From: Tautonia marina | GTDB lineage: Bacteria > Planctomycetota > Planctomycetia > Isosphaerales > Isosphaeraceae | Direction of reading: 5' to 3' | DNA length: 64,000 nt | NCBI RefSeq assembly: GCF_009177065.1 | Contig: NZ_WEZF01000001.1 | Location: 62,001 to 126,000 of the forward strand | Shown: in pieces, positions 26,306-34,561 of the stretch | Layout of the letters: the number at the start of each line of letters is the position of its first letter | Numbering within the stretch: the first letter of the stretch is position 1 | Translations under genes and position numbers: made by a program | The notes under the pieces: generated by a model | Told to the model about the DNA's origin: nothing | What the model saw: the letters and a program-made list of their open reading frames with translations, nothing else | The model's database searches: none

Positions 26306-27601
26306 TCACCAATCGACGACGGAGCCGTCGAAGACGTCGTAGGATTCGGGGTTCGTCCACTCGTGGCCGATCTTGTCGGCCATCGCGTCATCGTCCAGCT
26401 CGATGCCGAGGCCGGGACCCTTGGGCAGGTCGATGTAGCCTTCGGAAACGCGGAACGGGTTTTTGATGTATCCGTCGCCCAGGCTCACCTGCTCCTGGCA
26501 GAGGAAGTTGGGGATTGAGGCGGCCAGCTGAAGCCCGGCGGCCAGCGAGATCGGCCCGAGCGGGTTGTGGGGGGCGATGGCGGCGTAGTACGCCTCGGCC
26601 ATCCCGGCGATCAGGCGGGTCTCGGTGATCCCGCCGGCGTGGCAGAGGTCGGGTTGAAGGATCGAGGCGGCCTGTTTCTCCAGGATTTCGCGGAAGCCCC
26701 ACTTGGTGAAGATGCGCTCGCCGGTGGCGATGGGCAGGTGGGTGCTGCGGGCGATGTCGGCCATCGCGTCGACGTTCTGGCAGGCGACCGGCTCCTCGAT
26801 GAACATGGGCTGATAAGGCTCAAGTGCCTTGATGAGCAGTTTCGCGGTCTGAGGAGGGACGGCGCCGTGGAAGTCGATGCCGATGTCGCATTCGTCCCCC
26901 ACGGCCTCGCGGAGCGAGGCGAACCCGTCGGCCACCTTGCGGACGAAGGCGGGGTTCTCGACGATCCGGGGGGGGCGGTTCTTGCTTGGGCCGGTCTTGA
27001 AGGCGGTGAACCCTTCCTCCCTGGCCTGCCGGATCGCCTCAGGGGATCGAGCGTGGGCGTAGACCCGGATTCGGGTCCGGGTCGGGCCGCCGAGCAGCTC
27101 GTACACGGGAACGCCGAGGGCCTTGCCTTTGATATCCCAGAGCGCCATGTCGATGCCGCTGATCGCACTGGTCAGCACTGGGCCGCCTCGGTAGAAGGCA
27201 TGCCGATACATGGCCTGCCAGTGGTGGGCGACGGGCCTCGGGTCCTTGCCGATCAGGTAGTCTTCCAGCTCCTTGACGGCGGCGATGCAGGTCTCGGCCC
27301 GGCCCTCAACGATCGGCTCGCCGAGGCCGACGATCCCGGCGTCGGTGTGGATTTTCAGGAACAGCCAGCGGGGTTTGACGAGAATCGTTTCCAATCGGGT
27401 GATCGTGAGTTTTTCACCTGAGCCGACGATCTGACTTGCCCGATCGCCGCCGACACGCTCGCCCCGGGGGTCGTACGAGTCGCTCGGGTCGCGGCCTTCC
27501 TGGGCGGCGAAGGCACCGAGGGCCGCGGCCCCTCCGGCGGCGCCGAGCATGGACGCGAGGAAGAGGCGGCGGCGCTGCGGTGACGGAGTGGGGGTCTTCA
27601 T
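26306..27601 (-). CDS. dgoD: D-galactonate dehydratase-like enzyme with Tat leader
   Basis: An enolase-superfamily enzyme that removes water from D-galactonate to give 2-keto-3-deoxygalactonate. Key positions are visible: FKTGP, the DFH motif in CDIGIDFHGAV, FIEEPVACQN, PIATGERIFTKWGF, and APHNPLGPISLA with the second catalytic histidine. At 431 aa it is about 50 residues longer than cytoplasmic DgoD because of a twin-arginine leader (QRRRLFLASMLGAAGGAAAL). Export of this step while the kinase is cytoplasmic would be unusual; the leader may also be uncleaved. GTG nine bases upstream is an alternative start. It is the first gene of the dgoD-dgoK pair. Confidence 0.88.
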   Translation of the reverse strand: MKTPTPSPQRRRLFLASMLGAAGGAAALGAFAAQEGRDPSDSYDPRGERVGGDRASQIVGSGEKLTITRLETILVKPRWLFLKIHTDAGIVGLGEPIVEGRAETCIAAVKELEDYLIGKDPRPVAHHWQAMYRHAFYRGGPVLTSAISGIDMALWDIKGKALGVPVYELLGGPTRTRIRVYAHARSPEAIRQAREEGFTAFKTGPSKNRPPRIVENPAFVRKVADGFASLREAVGDECDIGIDFHGAVPPQTAKLLIKALEPYQPMFIEEPVACQNVDAMADIARSTHLPIATGERIFTKWGFREILEKQAASILQPDLCHAGGITETRLIAGMAEAYYAAIAPHNPLGPISLAAGLQLAASIPNFLCQEQVSLGDGYIKNPFRVSEGYIDLPKGPGLGIELDDDAMADKIGHEWTNPESYDVFDGSVVDW

Positions 27602-27697
27602 GGCGATCACCAGGGGGTGAGGTGGGAGAGGTTGATTCGATCGTGGTTGGCAGAGGCTTATGTGGCGATTTGTGGTGTTCTCTGGTTGAGGGGTTCT

Positions 27698-27818
27698 GGC
27701 CCCCTCTCCCCGCGAGCGGGGTGAGGGGGGCTGGTTCGGTTTGCAAGGCGTGGCGTTCGTGCCCTGGCCCCCTCACCCGGCCTGCGGCCACCCTCTCCCC
27801 CGAGGCGGGGGAGAGGGG
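27698..27818. repeat. REP-like palindromic elements (locus 1)
   Basis: The 261-base gap between dgoD and the heme-protein gene contains two GC-rich hairpins. The first (27700-27729) pairs with one mismatch around a GCGAGC loop. The second has a perfect 11-pair stem, CCCTCTCCCCC at 27791-27801 with GGGGGAGAGGG at 27807-27817, preceded by CCCTCACCCGG and the mini-palindrome GGCCTGCGGCC. The same design recurs near 50.0 and 51.9 kb. Confidence 0.8.
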
Positions 27819-27862
27819 CGGAGTTGGGTCGGACTCGTGCGGGGCGTTTCCTTGATGAGTGT

Positions 27863-30800
27863 TTACTTGCTTGCTTTGAGGAATTTGACCAGGTCGGCGA
27901 GTTCCTGCGGGGTGAGCTGTTCGTCGAGGCCGGCGGGCATGATGGAGGTGGTGCCGGGCTGCATCTCCTCGATCGCGTCGCGGGCGATTTGAATGGATTC
28001 GTCGGCGTTGAGGACGAGAGTGACGTGGTCCGGCCCTTCGTCGCCGATCAGGCCGCTGAGCACCTGGCCGTCGACCGTGGCGACGACAAGGGTTTCGTAG
28101 CTGCGGACGAAGCTGGCGCTGGGGTAGGCGATGGCTTCGAGCAGGTCGCGCTCGGTGCGGATGCCACCGATTCGGCTCAGGTCGGGGCCGACCTTGCCGC
28201 CGACGTATCCCATGGCGTGACAGGTCCGGCAGGCGGCCTTCTCGCTGTTGAAGACGGCCTGGCCGCGGTAGACGTCCCCTTGCTCGACCAGGGGGAGCAG
28301 GGTCTCGATCCGGGCGAGCTTCTCGGCGGCGTCGGCGTCGAGGGCGGCCAGCAGGGCCGAGCCGCGCGCAGCCACGGTCGGGCCGAAGCGGTCGAGCAGG
28401 GTGCGGACGTCGCCCGGGGCGAGGCTCCCTCGGCTCGGCGAGGCGTCGATCGCGGCCACAAGTCGGAGGCCGAGCGTTTCGTCGTCCTGGCCGTCGAAGG
28501 CCGGAAGCAGGCGAGGGACGGAGAGCGGCCCGGCCTCGGCGATCTGATCGGCAAGCGTGAGCAAGCGATTCTCGCTCAAGGTCGAGGCCACCAGCAGATC
28601 GGCGGCTCGGGTCTGTTCGGTCGCGGGGGAGTCGGGGTCGAGGCGATCGAGGAGGAAAGCGAACAGGTCGTCGTCCAGGCGTCCGACCCCTCCCGGCAGG
28701 GCCGAGAGGGCGTCGAGCCGGGCGGTCGGTTCGGCGTCGCCGTCGTGGGCGATCCGGAGCAAGGGGGCGCGAAGCGTCTCGGCCTCGGCTCCCTTCACCC
28801 TGAGCGCCCGAGCTGCCGAGACGCCCAGCGGGCGGAGGGTGTCGGAGTCGATTGCCTCGGCCACGGCGGCGACCCAGGACGGGGGGGCCGGGTCGATGGT
28901 CGCTCGGGCCATCGCGGCCAGGGCGGCCTGCCGAGAGGCGGCGGGGGCCTTCGGATCGTCCAGGGTGTCGGCGATGACCTGCTGAATCTCGGGAGACGAG
29001 GCGAGGGCGGCCAACTGATCGACGAGGGCGTCCTGGTCGTCCTCCGTCGCGTCGCGGAGCTGCCGCTCGAAGTGCTGGGCGAGGTCGGCCCCCCACTCGG
29101 GCTTCCGGCTGGCGATCCAGGCGGCGGCCTCGCGCAGTTCGGGGTCGTCGGACGACAGCAGGGGGGCCACGTCGCCCGGCTTCAGGTGGTCGCCGGGCAT
29201 CTGGTCGAGGGCGATGAGAGCGGCCCGGATCACGGTGTCGTGCGGGGCGCTGAGGCCGAACCGGGTGACCTCGGGGGCGTTCAGTTCGATCAGAGCGGCG
29301 ATGAGCGAGTGCTGCACGGCCCAGTGCGGGGCGTCGGGCAGGTCGGCCATCGCCTGGAGCAGGAAGGGGACGATGGAGGCATCACCGATGCGTCCGGTGG
29401 CCTCGGCGGCGGCCCGGCGGTTCTGGGGAGAGCCGGTGTGCAGGAGGTTGACCACGCGGTCGAGGGCCTCGGTATCGCGGTGGACGCTGATGACGTGCAG
29501 GGCGGCCTGAACGACGGTTTCAGCCTCGTCCTTCAGGGCGATCCGGGCGACTTCGCGGGCATCGGGAGTGTCGATCCGGCTGCTGGCCCAGACGGCATTG
29601 AGGCGAGCTTCGGGAGCGTCGGACTGCTGGACGATCGCGGTGAGCGCGGTCACGGCCTCGGCTCCGAGCTGACCGAGGGCGGCCACGGCCCGTTCGCGGA
29701 CCATCGGGCGGGGGTCGGAAAGCAGGGGGGGGAGGGCCTCGGCGGTGGCGTTGTCCCAGGCGATTGACAGGCCGCGGGGGTCGTCAACCTTCGGGGCGTC
29801 GGCCTTCCGAATCCGATAGATCGCTCCCAGGACGTCGGGCTTGTGCAGTTGCGAGGTCGGGCAGCAGAGCTTGTACCAGCCGCCGGTATCGACCACGAGG
29901 ACCGAGCCATCGGCATCTTCGAGAACGTCGGTCGGGTGGAAGTCGGAGTTGTCGGACTGGATGAGGATGCCGTCGGTGGTGGTGAACGATCCGCCGTCGG
30001 GCTGAAGCTGGTGTCGGCTGACGGCGCGGAGGTTGAACTGGCAGGCGAGCAGGTTGTTCTGGAAGTCGTCGCCCAGGCCGGTGCCTCGGAGTCGTTCCAG
30101 GCCGGCCGGGGCGGCGGGGCCGAGGTGGGTGAGGACGGGCAAGACGCCGGGACGGGTGCGGGGGTGCCCCTCGATGACGTTGTGGACCTTGCCGTAGACG
30201 CCGCCGTAGAGGGCGTGGATCAGACCGTCGCGGTAGCCGCCGGCGGGGTACTGGAAGAAGGTGGTGGTGAAGATGCGCTCGCCGCCGGGGGTGAAGACGA
30301 CATCGACCGGGTTATCCATGCCGCCGGTCATGACCGGCTCGATCGGCCCCTGGCGATCGGCTCGCCAGCGGAAAATGTGAGAGGCCCGGGTGACGAACGG
30401 GGGGGCGTTGTCGCGTTCGTAGGTCTGCTCGGCGAAGGCTCCCTTGGCCCAGTAGACCCAGCCGTCGGGACCGAGGTAGGGACCGTGCAGGTCGTTGGCG
30501 CAGCCGGTCAGGGTCTTGGCGTCGAGCCAGACCTCGCGCTGGTCGGCGATGCCGTCGCCAGTGGTGTCGGTCATCTTCCAGATGTGCGGCGGGGCGGAGA
30601 CGTAGAGCGAGCCGTCGAGCCACATCGTGCCTTCGGGGAACATCATGCGGTCGGCGAAGACGGTGCGACGGTCGAAGGTGCCGTCGCCGTCGGTGTCTTC
30701 GAGGCGGAGGATGCGGTGCGGCTTCTGTTCGAGCTGGACCTGGACCGGGTCGTTCGAGCCGGACGACTCGGCCACGTACAGGCGGCCCTGCTCGTCGAAG

Positions 30801-30982
30801 GCGGCGGTGATCGGCCGATCGACCAGAGGAGGGCCAGCGGCGACCTCGACGGTGAAGCCGTCGGGAATCGTGAAGCGGTGGTCTCCCAACTCGATCACCT
30901 CGTCGGCCCGGAGGCTCGGAGAGACGATCAGGAGCGGAACGAGGAGGAGCAAGCTCGGGACGATCGTCGGAGCGGGTCGCAT
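27863..30982 (-). CDS. PVC-type heme-binding CxxCH protein with propeller and HEAT-like repeats
   Basis: A 1039-aa exported protein. The ATG at 30982 opens a signal peptide (PSLLLLVPLLIVSPSLRADE). Residues about 30-420 form a soluble-dehydrogenase-like propeller (ITAAFDEQGRLYVAES, LRLEDTDGDGTFDRRTVFAD, LHGPYLGPDGWVYW, GGMDNPVDVVFTPGGERIF, FHPTDVLEDADGSVLVVD). Residues about 450-880 are Ala/Leu-rich HEAT-like helical repeats. The C-terminal cytochrome c-like domain has CRTCH near residue 918 (KAACRTCHAMGYVGGKVGPD), followed by a PSASF and a SGLIGDEG block. This three-part layout is a hallmark of the PVC group; electron transfer linked to sugar oxidation is suspected, not proven. It diverges from the kinase gene across 1.2 kb of repeat-rich DNA. 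Confidence 0.93.
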   Translation of the reverse strand: MRPAPTIVPSLLLLVPLLIVSPSLRADEVIELGDHRFTIPDGFTVEVAAGPPLVDRPITAAFDEQGRLYVAESSGSNDPVQVQLEQKPHRILRLEDTDGDGTFDRRTVFADRMMFPEGTMWLDGSLYVSAPPHIWKMTDTTGDGIADQREVWLDAKTLTGCANDLHGPYLGPDGWVYWAKGAFAEQTYERDNAPPFVTRASHIFRWRADRQGPIEPVMTGGMDNPVDVVFTPGGERIFTTTFFQYPAGGYRDGLIHALYGGVYGKVHNVIEGHPRTRPGVLPVLTHLGPAAPAGLERLRGTGLGDDFQNNLLACQFNLRAVSRHQLQPDGGSFTTTDGILIQSDNSDFHPTDVLEDADGSVLVVDTGGWYKLCCPTSQLHKPDVLGAIYRIRKADAPKVDDPRGLSIAWDNATAEALPPLLSDPRPMVRERAVAALGQLGAEAVTALTAIVQQSDAPEARLNAVWASSRIDTPDAREVARIALKDEAETVVQAALHVISVHRDTEALDRVVNLLHTGSPQNRRAAAEATGRIGDASIVPFLLQAMADLPDAPHWAVQHSLIAALIELNAPEVTRFGLSAPHDTVIRAALIALDQMPGDHLKPGDVAPLLSSDDPELREAAAWIASRKPEWGADLAQHFERQLRDATEDDQDALVDQLAALASSPEIQQVIADTLDDPKAPAASRQAALAAMARATIDPAPPSWVAAVAEAIDSDTLRPLGVSAARALRVKGAEAETLRAPLLRIAHDGDAEPTARLDALSALPGGVGRLDDDLFAFLLDRLDPDSPATEQTRAADLLVASTLSENRLLTLADQIAEAGPLSVPRLLPAFDGQDDETLGLRLVAAIDASPSRGSLAPGDVRTLLDRFGPTVAARGSALLAALDADAAEKLARIETLLPLVEQGDVYRGQAVFNSEKAACRTCHAMGYVGGKVGPDLSRIGGIRTERDLLEAIAYPSASFVRSYETLVVATVDGQVLSGLIGDEGPDHVTLVLNADESIQIARDAIEEMQPGTTSIMPAGLDEQLTPQELADLVKFLKASK

Positions 30983-31146
30983 GGCGGGTGGTCCCTTGGT
31001 CGGTTCCGAAGGGCAATGGTCGGGTCGGTCGGTCGGTTCGGCGGGAAGCGGAGCCGGGGCACCTCGACACAAAGGCCCGGTTCGATCGCCCATTCTGCCC
31101 GGATCAACGGTGCCGGACAACCGCCAGGCCGCGCCAATCCCGGAGA

Positions 31147-31600
31147 CGGTGCGCCTTGTCATGTGGCCCTGATGCGCCTCGGTGCGCTTCGAGGGAATGA
31201 CGCAACTTGCCTGATCGAAGGCGGTTCAGTCTGTTTTTGCCATTCGTTTCGGGAAACGGTCCCGCGCACTCGGGACCGGCGAGGGCCGCACTCGGGCGGG
31301 AGAGCCGTTCGAGGCAGGTGCGCCGCCGTGTGAGGTGCCGGTGCGCTGCGGTGCGCCTTGTCGAAACAGGGTAACATTCTGTTTCGAGTGGGTTTACGTT
31401 CGAACGTCGTGGTTCGTTTCGGGAAACGGCCTGGCGCATCGGGGAGCAGGGAAGGATGCGCTCGCCCGGAACAGGGGGTGTCGTCCCTGGTGCGCTGCGG
31501 TGCGCGGGCTGGGATCGGGGCGGTGCGCTTGCAAGAGAATTCGGAAGTCATGGTTTGAGAGGGGTTTAAGGCGATTTTTTGTGTTCGTTTCGGGAAATTG
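31147..31600 (+). repeat. Cluster of about three 170-bp imperfect tandem repeats (cluster A)
   Basis: Each copy has box 1, CGGTGCGC(T/C)T, at 31180, 31349 and 31521, and box 2, TTCGTTTCGGGAAA, at 31243, 31413 and 31584. Box spacing is 63, 64 and 63 bases, and the period is 169-172 bases, while the sequence between the boxes varies. Box 2 holds the palindrome CGTTTC-GG-GAAACG in the first two copies. A further CGGTGCGCCT at 31147 and a half box at about 31745 suggest decayed copies at both ends. The same boxes recur in inverted orientation near 61.9 kb. No open frame stays consistent through the copies. Confidence 0.85.
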
Positions 31601-32161
31601 AGGGTTGCGTTTTGGGATCGACCAGGCGCGAGGCTCGCGTTGGGGCGTATCGGGGGGGCAACGAGTGATCGAGAGGGAAGGTGAGGGGATTGCCTGGAAA
31701 ACGGGGAGGCGCCGGCCGACGGAGCGAGCGGTCATCAAGAGCATCGGGAAATTGGGCAGGGGCAGTCACTTTCAGCGTTCGGAAATTAAAAGGAGCAGGG
31801 GGGAGCACTCGGTGGCGAGGCGTGGGAAGACTACCGGGGGGCGATCGCGGGAAGGTGGGGGAACGAAGGGGGAGAGGGCGTGTCCATTGTGACGGGGCCG
31901 GGGGCCTCGTAAGATGGGTGCCTCAGCTCGCGGTCTTTTGGATTGGAGGGGAACCCCTCCCTGACCCCGCCCTCATTCCCGAGTCTGCGGAAGAGGGAAA
32001 GGGGACGTGATGTCCGTTCGCCTTCTCCGCACCCTCTCCACGCAAGGGCGGGGGAGCGGGGGCAAGAATTGAGTCGCGCGAGCGAACAGGGTTCGAGCCG
32101 GTGGCGAGATCGAGGGGCGGTCTAGTTGGGGCCGGTCCGGGTGTCCGAGGAGTGCCCAAAG
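31598..32161. other. Non-coding stretch upstream of the kinase gene
   Basis: No credible gene is seen between the repeat cluster and the kinase start. The stretch is purine-rich on the plus strand and contains a perfect GGAGGGG-AA-CCCCTCC palindrome at 31946-31961 and a weaker REP-like palindrome (accctctcc and gggggag, about 32030-32056). It must include the kinase promoter, which I cannot place. Confidence 0.6.
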
Positions 32162-34519
32162 GTGATCGGCACGACGCTGAAGCGACGGTTCTCGATTGAT
32201 CGTGAACTGGGACGAGGGGGGATGGGGGCGGTCTTTCGCGCTCTGGACCTGACGCTTCAGCGGCCGGTGGCCATTAAGATCCTCCGTGAGCTGGGCGGGC
32301 CGGAGGTTCACGAGCGGCTCGGCCTCGAAGCCCGCATTCTCGCCCGGTTGCAGCACGACGGCATCGTTCGGCTCTACGACTTCGACCAGGAAGACGGCAT
32401 CACCTACTTCATCATGGAGGAGGTGGACGGGCCGAGCTATCACCTGCGCTGGAAGGACCTGCCGATCCCGAAGCGCCTGGGCATTCTGGCCTCGGTGGCC
32501 GAGGCGCTCGACTACGCCCACCACCAGGGGATCATCCACCGCGATCTGAAGCCCGGGAACATCCTGCTGACCCGAGACGACCGGCCGAAGCTCTCGGACT
32601 TCGGCCTCTCGGTCCTGATGGAGCAGGAGCAGGAAACCGGCGTCGCCCGCGGAACGCCACTCTATATGAGTCCGGAACAGGCCCGAGGACGGAAGCTCGA
32701 CCCGAGGTCCGACCTGTACTCGCTCGGTGTCTTGCTCTACGAGGCGGCGACGGGAGGGACTCCCTTTCGAGGGAACCCGATGGCGGTGATGGCGCAGCAC
32801 GTCAGCTCGGAGCCGGCGGAACCCCGGTCGATCAACCCCGAGATTTCCGAAGCGCTCAACGCCTTGATCCTCCGCCTGATGGCCAAGGCCCCGGCCGATC
32901 GCCCGGCCACCGGAGCCGAGGCCGCCGCGGCCATCCGCCACCTGATCGAAGGGGACCGCTGGCGAAGCGGAGCCGAACCCAAGCCCGAAGGCGCGGTCGA
33001 TGCCGTGGCGGAGACAGTCGCGGCCGCCGCACCGACGGTCGCGGCCGAGGCCGAGGCCGCCCCGGGCTCGAAGCGTCGCTCGATCAAGCGTCGGAAAGAC
33101 GCGGAGCAGATGATCGCCGAGGTGGAGCGCGTGCCGATCGTGCTTTCGGCCGAGGAGCGGTATCTGAGCGGGCATTATCTGGCCTACTTGCTTGGCGGCT
33201 CGCGGCGGCGCGGCATCTTCCTGATGCGGCCGCTCGACCCGAGAAACGCCGACCGGGCTCGCCTGATGCTGGCGATGACCTGGCTGATGACCCTGCGGAA
33301 GGTCACCGAGGAGGACATCGCTCGGGCCGCCCGTTTGCTCGATGAGCAGGTGGACATCCGGCCGATGCTGAGCCCGATCGTCGTCATCAAGTACCTGCGC
33401 GGTCGGGCCGACGCTGCCCGCCGGAAGCGCTTCCGCAAGATTCGCCAGGCGTTGCAACAGGCGAGCAAGCGTGCCCAGGCCCACCTGACCGACGAGAACG
33501 GCCTGCTCAACCCCGGCCTGATGCCCCAGAACCTCGACGACCTGAAGAAGATCGCCCCGCAACGGACCGAGGTGGATGACCATCTGGTCGATCGCTGGAA
33601 CCGCCTGACCGACGCCTGGCGATCGCGTCCCGAGTTCCGCCGCGCGATCCTGAAGTACGCCACCCTCCGCGCCGCCGACGATCCGGCCAGCGAGCGGCTT
33701 TGGCCCGAGGTGGTGCACCCGCTTATCGAACGCGCGTTGTGGCAGCGTCGCTTGCGATCGAAGGCCGAGGGGTTCTGGGACGCCGCCAGTCGGGTCGTGC
33801 CCGTTTCGGCTGCTCCGGGCCGGATGATGGATCGGGCAATCGAAACGTCGGTGCCCGTGGATGACGTGGACGACCTGGACGACTCGCTGGAGCATTTCGA
33901 GCCGGACCCCGAGTACCTGGACGCGGTGCTCGACGACGAGGAGCCGATCTCCGAACCCGAGCCGGTGTCGAGCCTGACCGTCAGCCGGGCCTCGCTTCGG
34001 GCGATCACGGGCGAAGAAAGCTCCTCGTCGCGCGAGTTCATTCCGCTGGTTGATCCCGACCCCGAATGTTTCTCACTGGGAGAACTGCGCGAGCTTCGTC
34101 TCGAAGCGCTGAACGCGTTGAAAAACCGCTCGGCCACGCAAGGGCACCGGATCGTGCCCGTCGGGCCGTATCGGCTGGCGGTTGTTCCTTCGGTTCGGGC
34201 CAACAAGGCCGGTACGGTGGCGATTCAGGGGATGCCGAACAAGCAAATCGAGATGCTTGTCCCTTCCTTCGCCGGGGGCGGGTCGAACGCGAAGCCGATC
34301 CTGGCCGTCTGGCATTATACGAACAAGAGCATGGTGATCGGTTACCTCGATCAGCGCAGCTCGCCGCGCTACATTCTTTGGAACGCCGCCGTCAACCAGC
34401 AATCGAACCACCCCGAACCCGCCGACTTGAACAGCGAGCTGTTGAAGCTCAACATGGAAGCGCCCGATCGGCCCGACAAGGCGCTCGTCAAGCGCTTCTG
34501 GTCGTCGGGGAGCAAGTGA
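32162..34519 (+). CDS. Soluble Ser/Thr protein kinase with a large unknown C-terminal region
   Basis: A 785-aa Hanks-type kinase. GAGGAG nine bases before the GTG at 32162 supports this start over upstream TTG and GTG codons. The N-terminal catalytic domain (residues about 8-270) is intact: glycine loop GRGGMG at 17-22, ATP lysine in VAIK (Lys39), Glu57, catalytic HRDLKPGN at 126-133, DFG at 146-148, and SPEQARG at the end of the activation segment. A Lys/Arg-rich linker (GSKRRSIKRRKD) follows an Ala-rich segment. The remaining 480 residues match nothing I know; they are helical, then acidic (VDDVDDLDDSLEHFEPD), then a compact C-terminal domain. No membrane helix is seen, unlike many PASTA or TPR kinases. 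It precedes fhcA by 42 bases. Confidence 0.9.
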   Translation: MIGTTLKRRFSIDRELGRGGMGAVFRALDLTLQRPVAIKILRELGGPEVHERLGLEARILARLQHDGIVRLYDFDQEDGITYFIMEEVDGPSYHLRWKDLPIPKRLGILASVAEALDYAHHQGIIHRDLKPGNILLTRDDRPKLSDFGLSVLMEQEQETGVARGTPLYMSPEQARGRKLDPRSDLYSLGVLLYEAATGGTPFRGNPMAVMAQHVSSEPAEPRSINPEISEALNALILRLMAKAPADRPATGAEAAAAIRHLIEGDRWRSGAEPKPEGAVDAVAETVAAAAPTVAAEAEAAPGSKRRSIKRRKDAEQMIAEVERVPIVLSAEERYLSGHYLAYLLGGSRRRGIFLMRPLDPRNADRARLMLAMTWLMTLRKVTEEDIARAARLLDEQVDIRPMLSPIVVIKYLRGRADAARRKRFRKIRQALQQASKRAQAHLTDENGLLNPGLMPQNLDDLKKIAPQRTEVDDHLVDRWNRLTDAWRSRPEFRRAILKYATLRAADDPASERLWPEVVHPLIERALWQRRLRSKAEGFWDAASRVVPVSAAPGRMMDRAIETSVPVDDVDDLDDSLEHFEPDPEYLDAVLDDEEPISEPEPVSSLTVSRASLRAITGEESSSSREFIPLVDPDPECFSLGELRELRLEALNALKNRSATQGHRIVPVGPYRLAVVPSVRANKAGTVAIQGMPNKQIEMLVPSFAGGGSNAKPILAVWHYTNKSMVIGYLDQRSSPRYILWNAAVNQQSNHPEPADLNSELLKLNMEAPDRPDKALVKRFWSSGSK

Positions 34520-34561
34520 TTTCGACCGATCGACCGACCGCCGAACCCGAGCTGCATTCCC

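Noticed and set aside
27824-29767. Open frame of 647 codons on the plus strand
   Set aside because: It is antisense to the CxxCH heme-protein gene, and its translation is Gly/Val-rich without recognisable domains.
31147-31600. CRISPR array
   Set aside because: The period of about 170 bases and the two-box repeat do not fit 24-47 base repeats with short unique spacers, and no cas gene is near.
31104-31744. Short minus-strand open frames in the 170-bp repeat cluster, with a recurring PFPETN-like peptide
   Set aside because: The recurring peptide is explained by DNA box 2. The frame shifts between copies and there is no consistent start or ribosome site, so a DNA or RNA repeat is more likely than a protein.
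32050-32110. tRNA-like GGTTCGAGCC near the kinase gene
   Set aside because: The T-loop-like string is isolated; no acceptor stem, anticodon arm or D arm can be formed around it.
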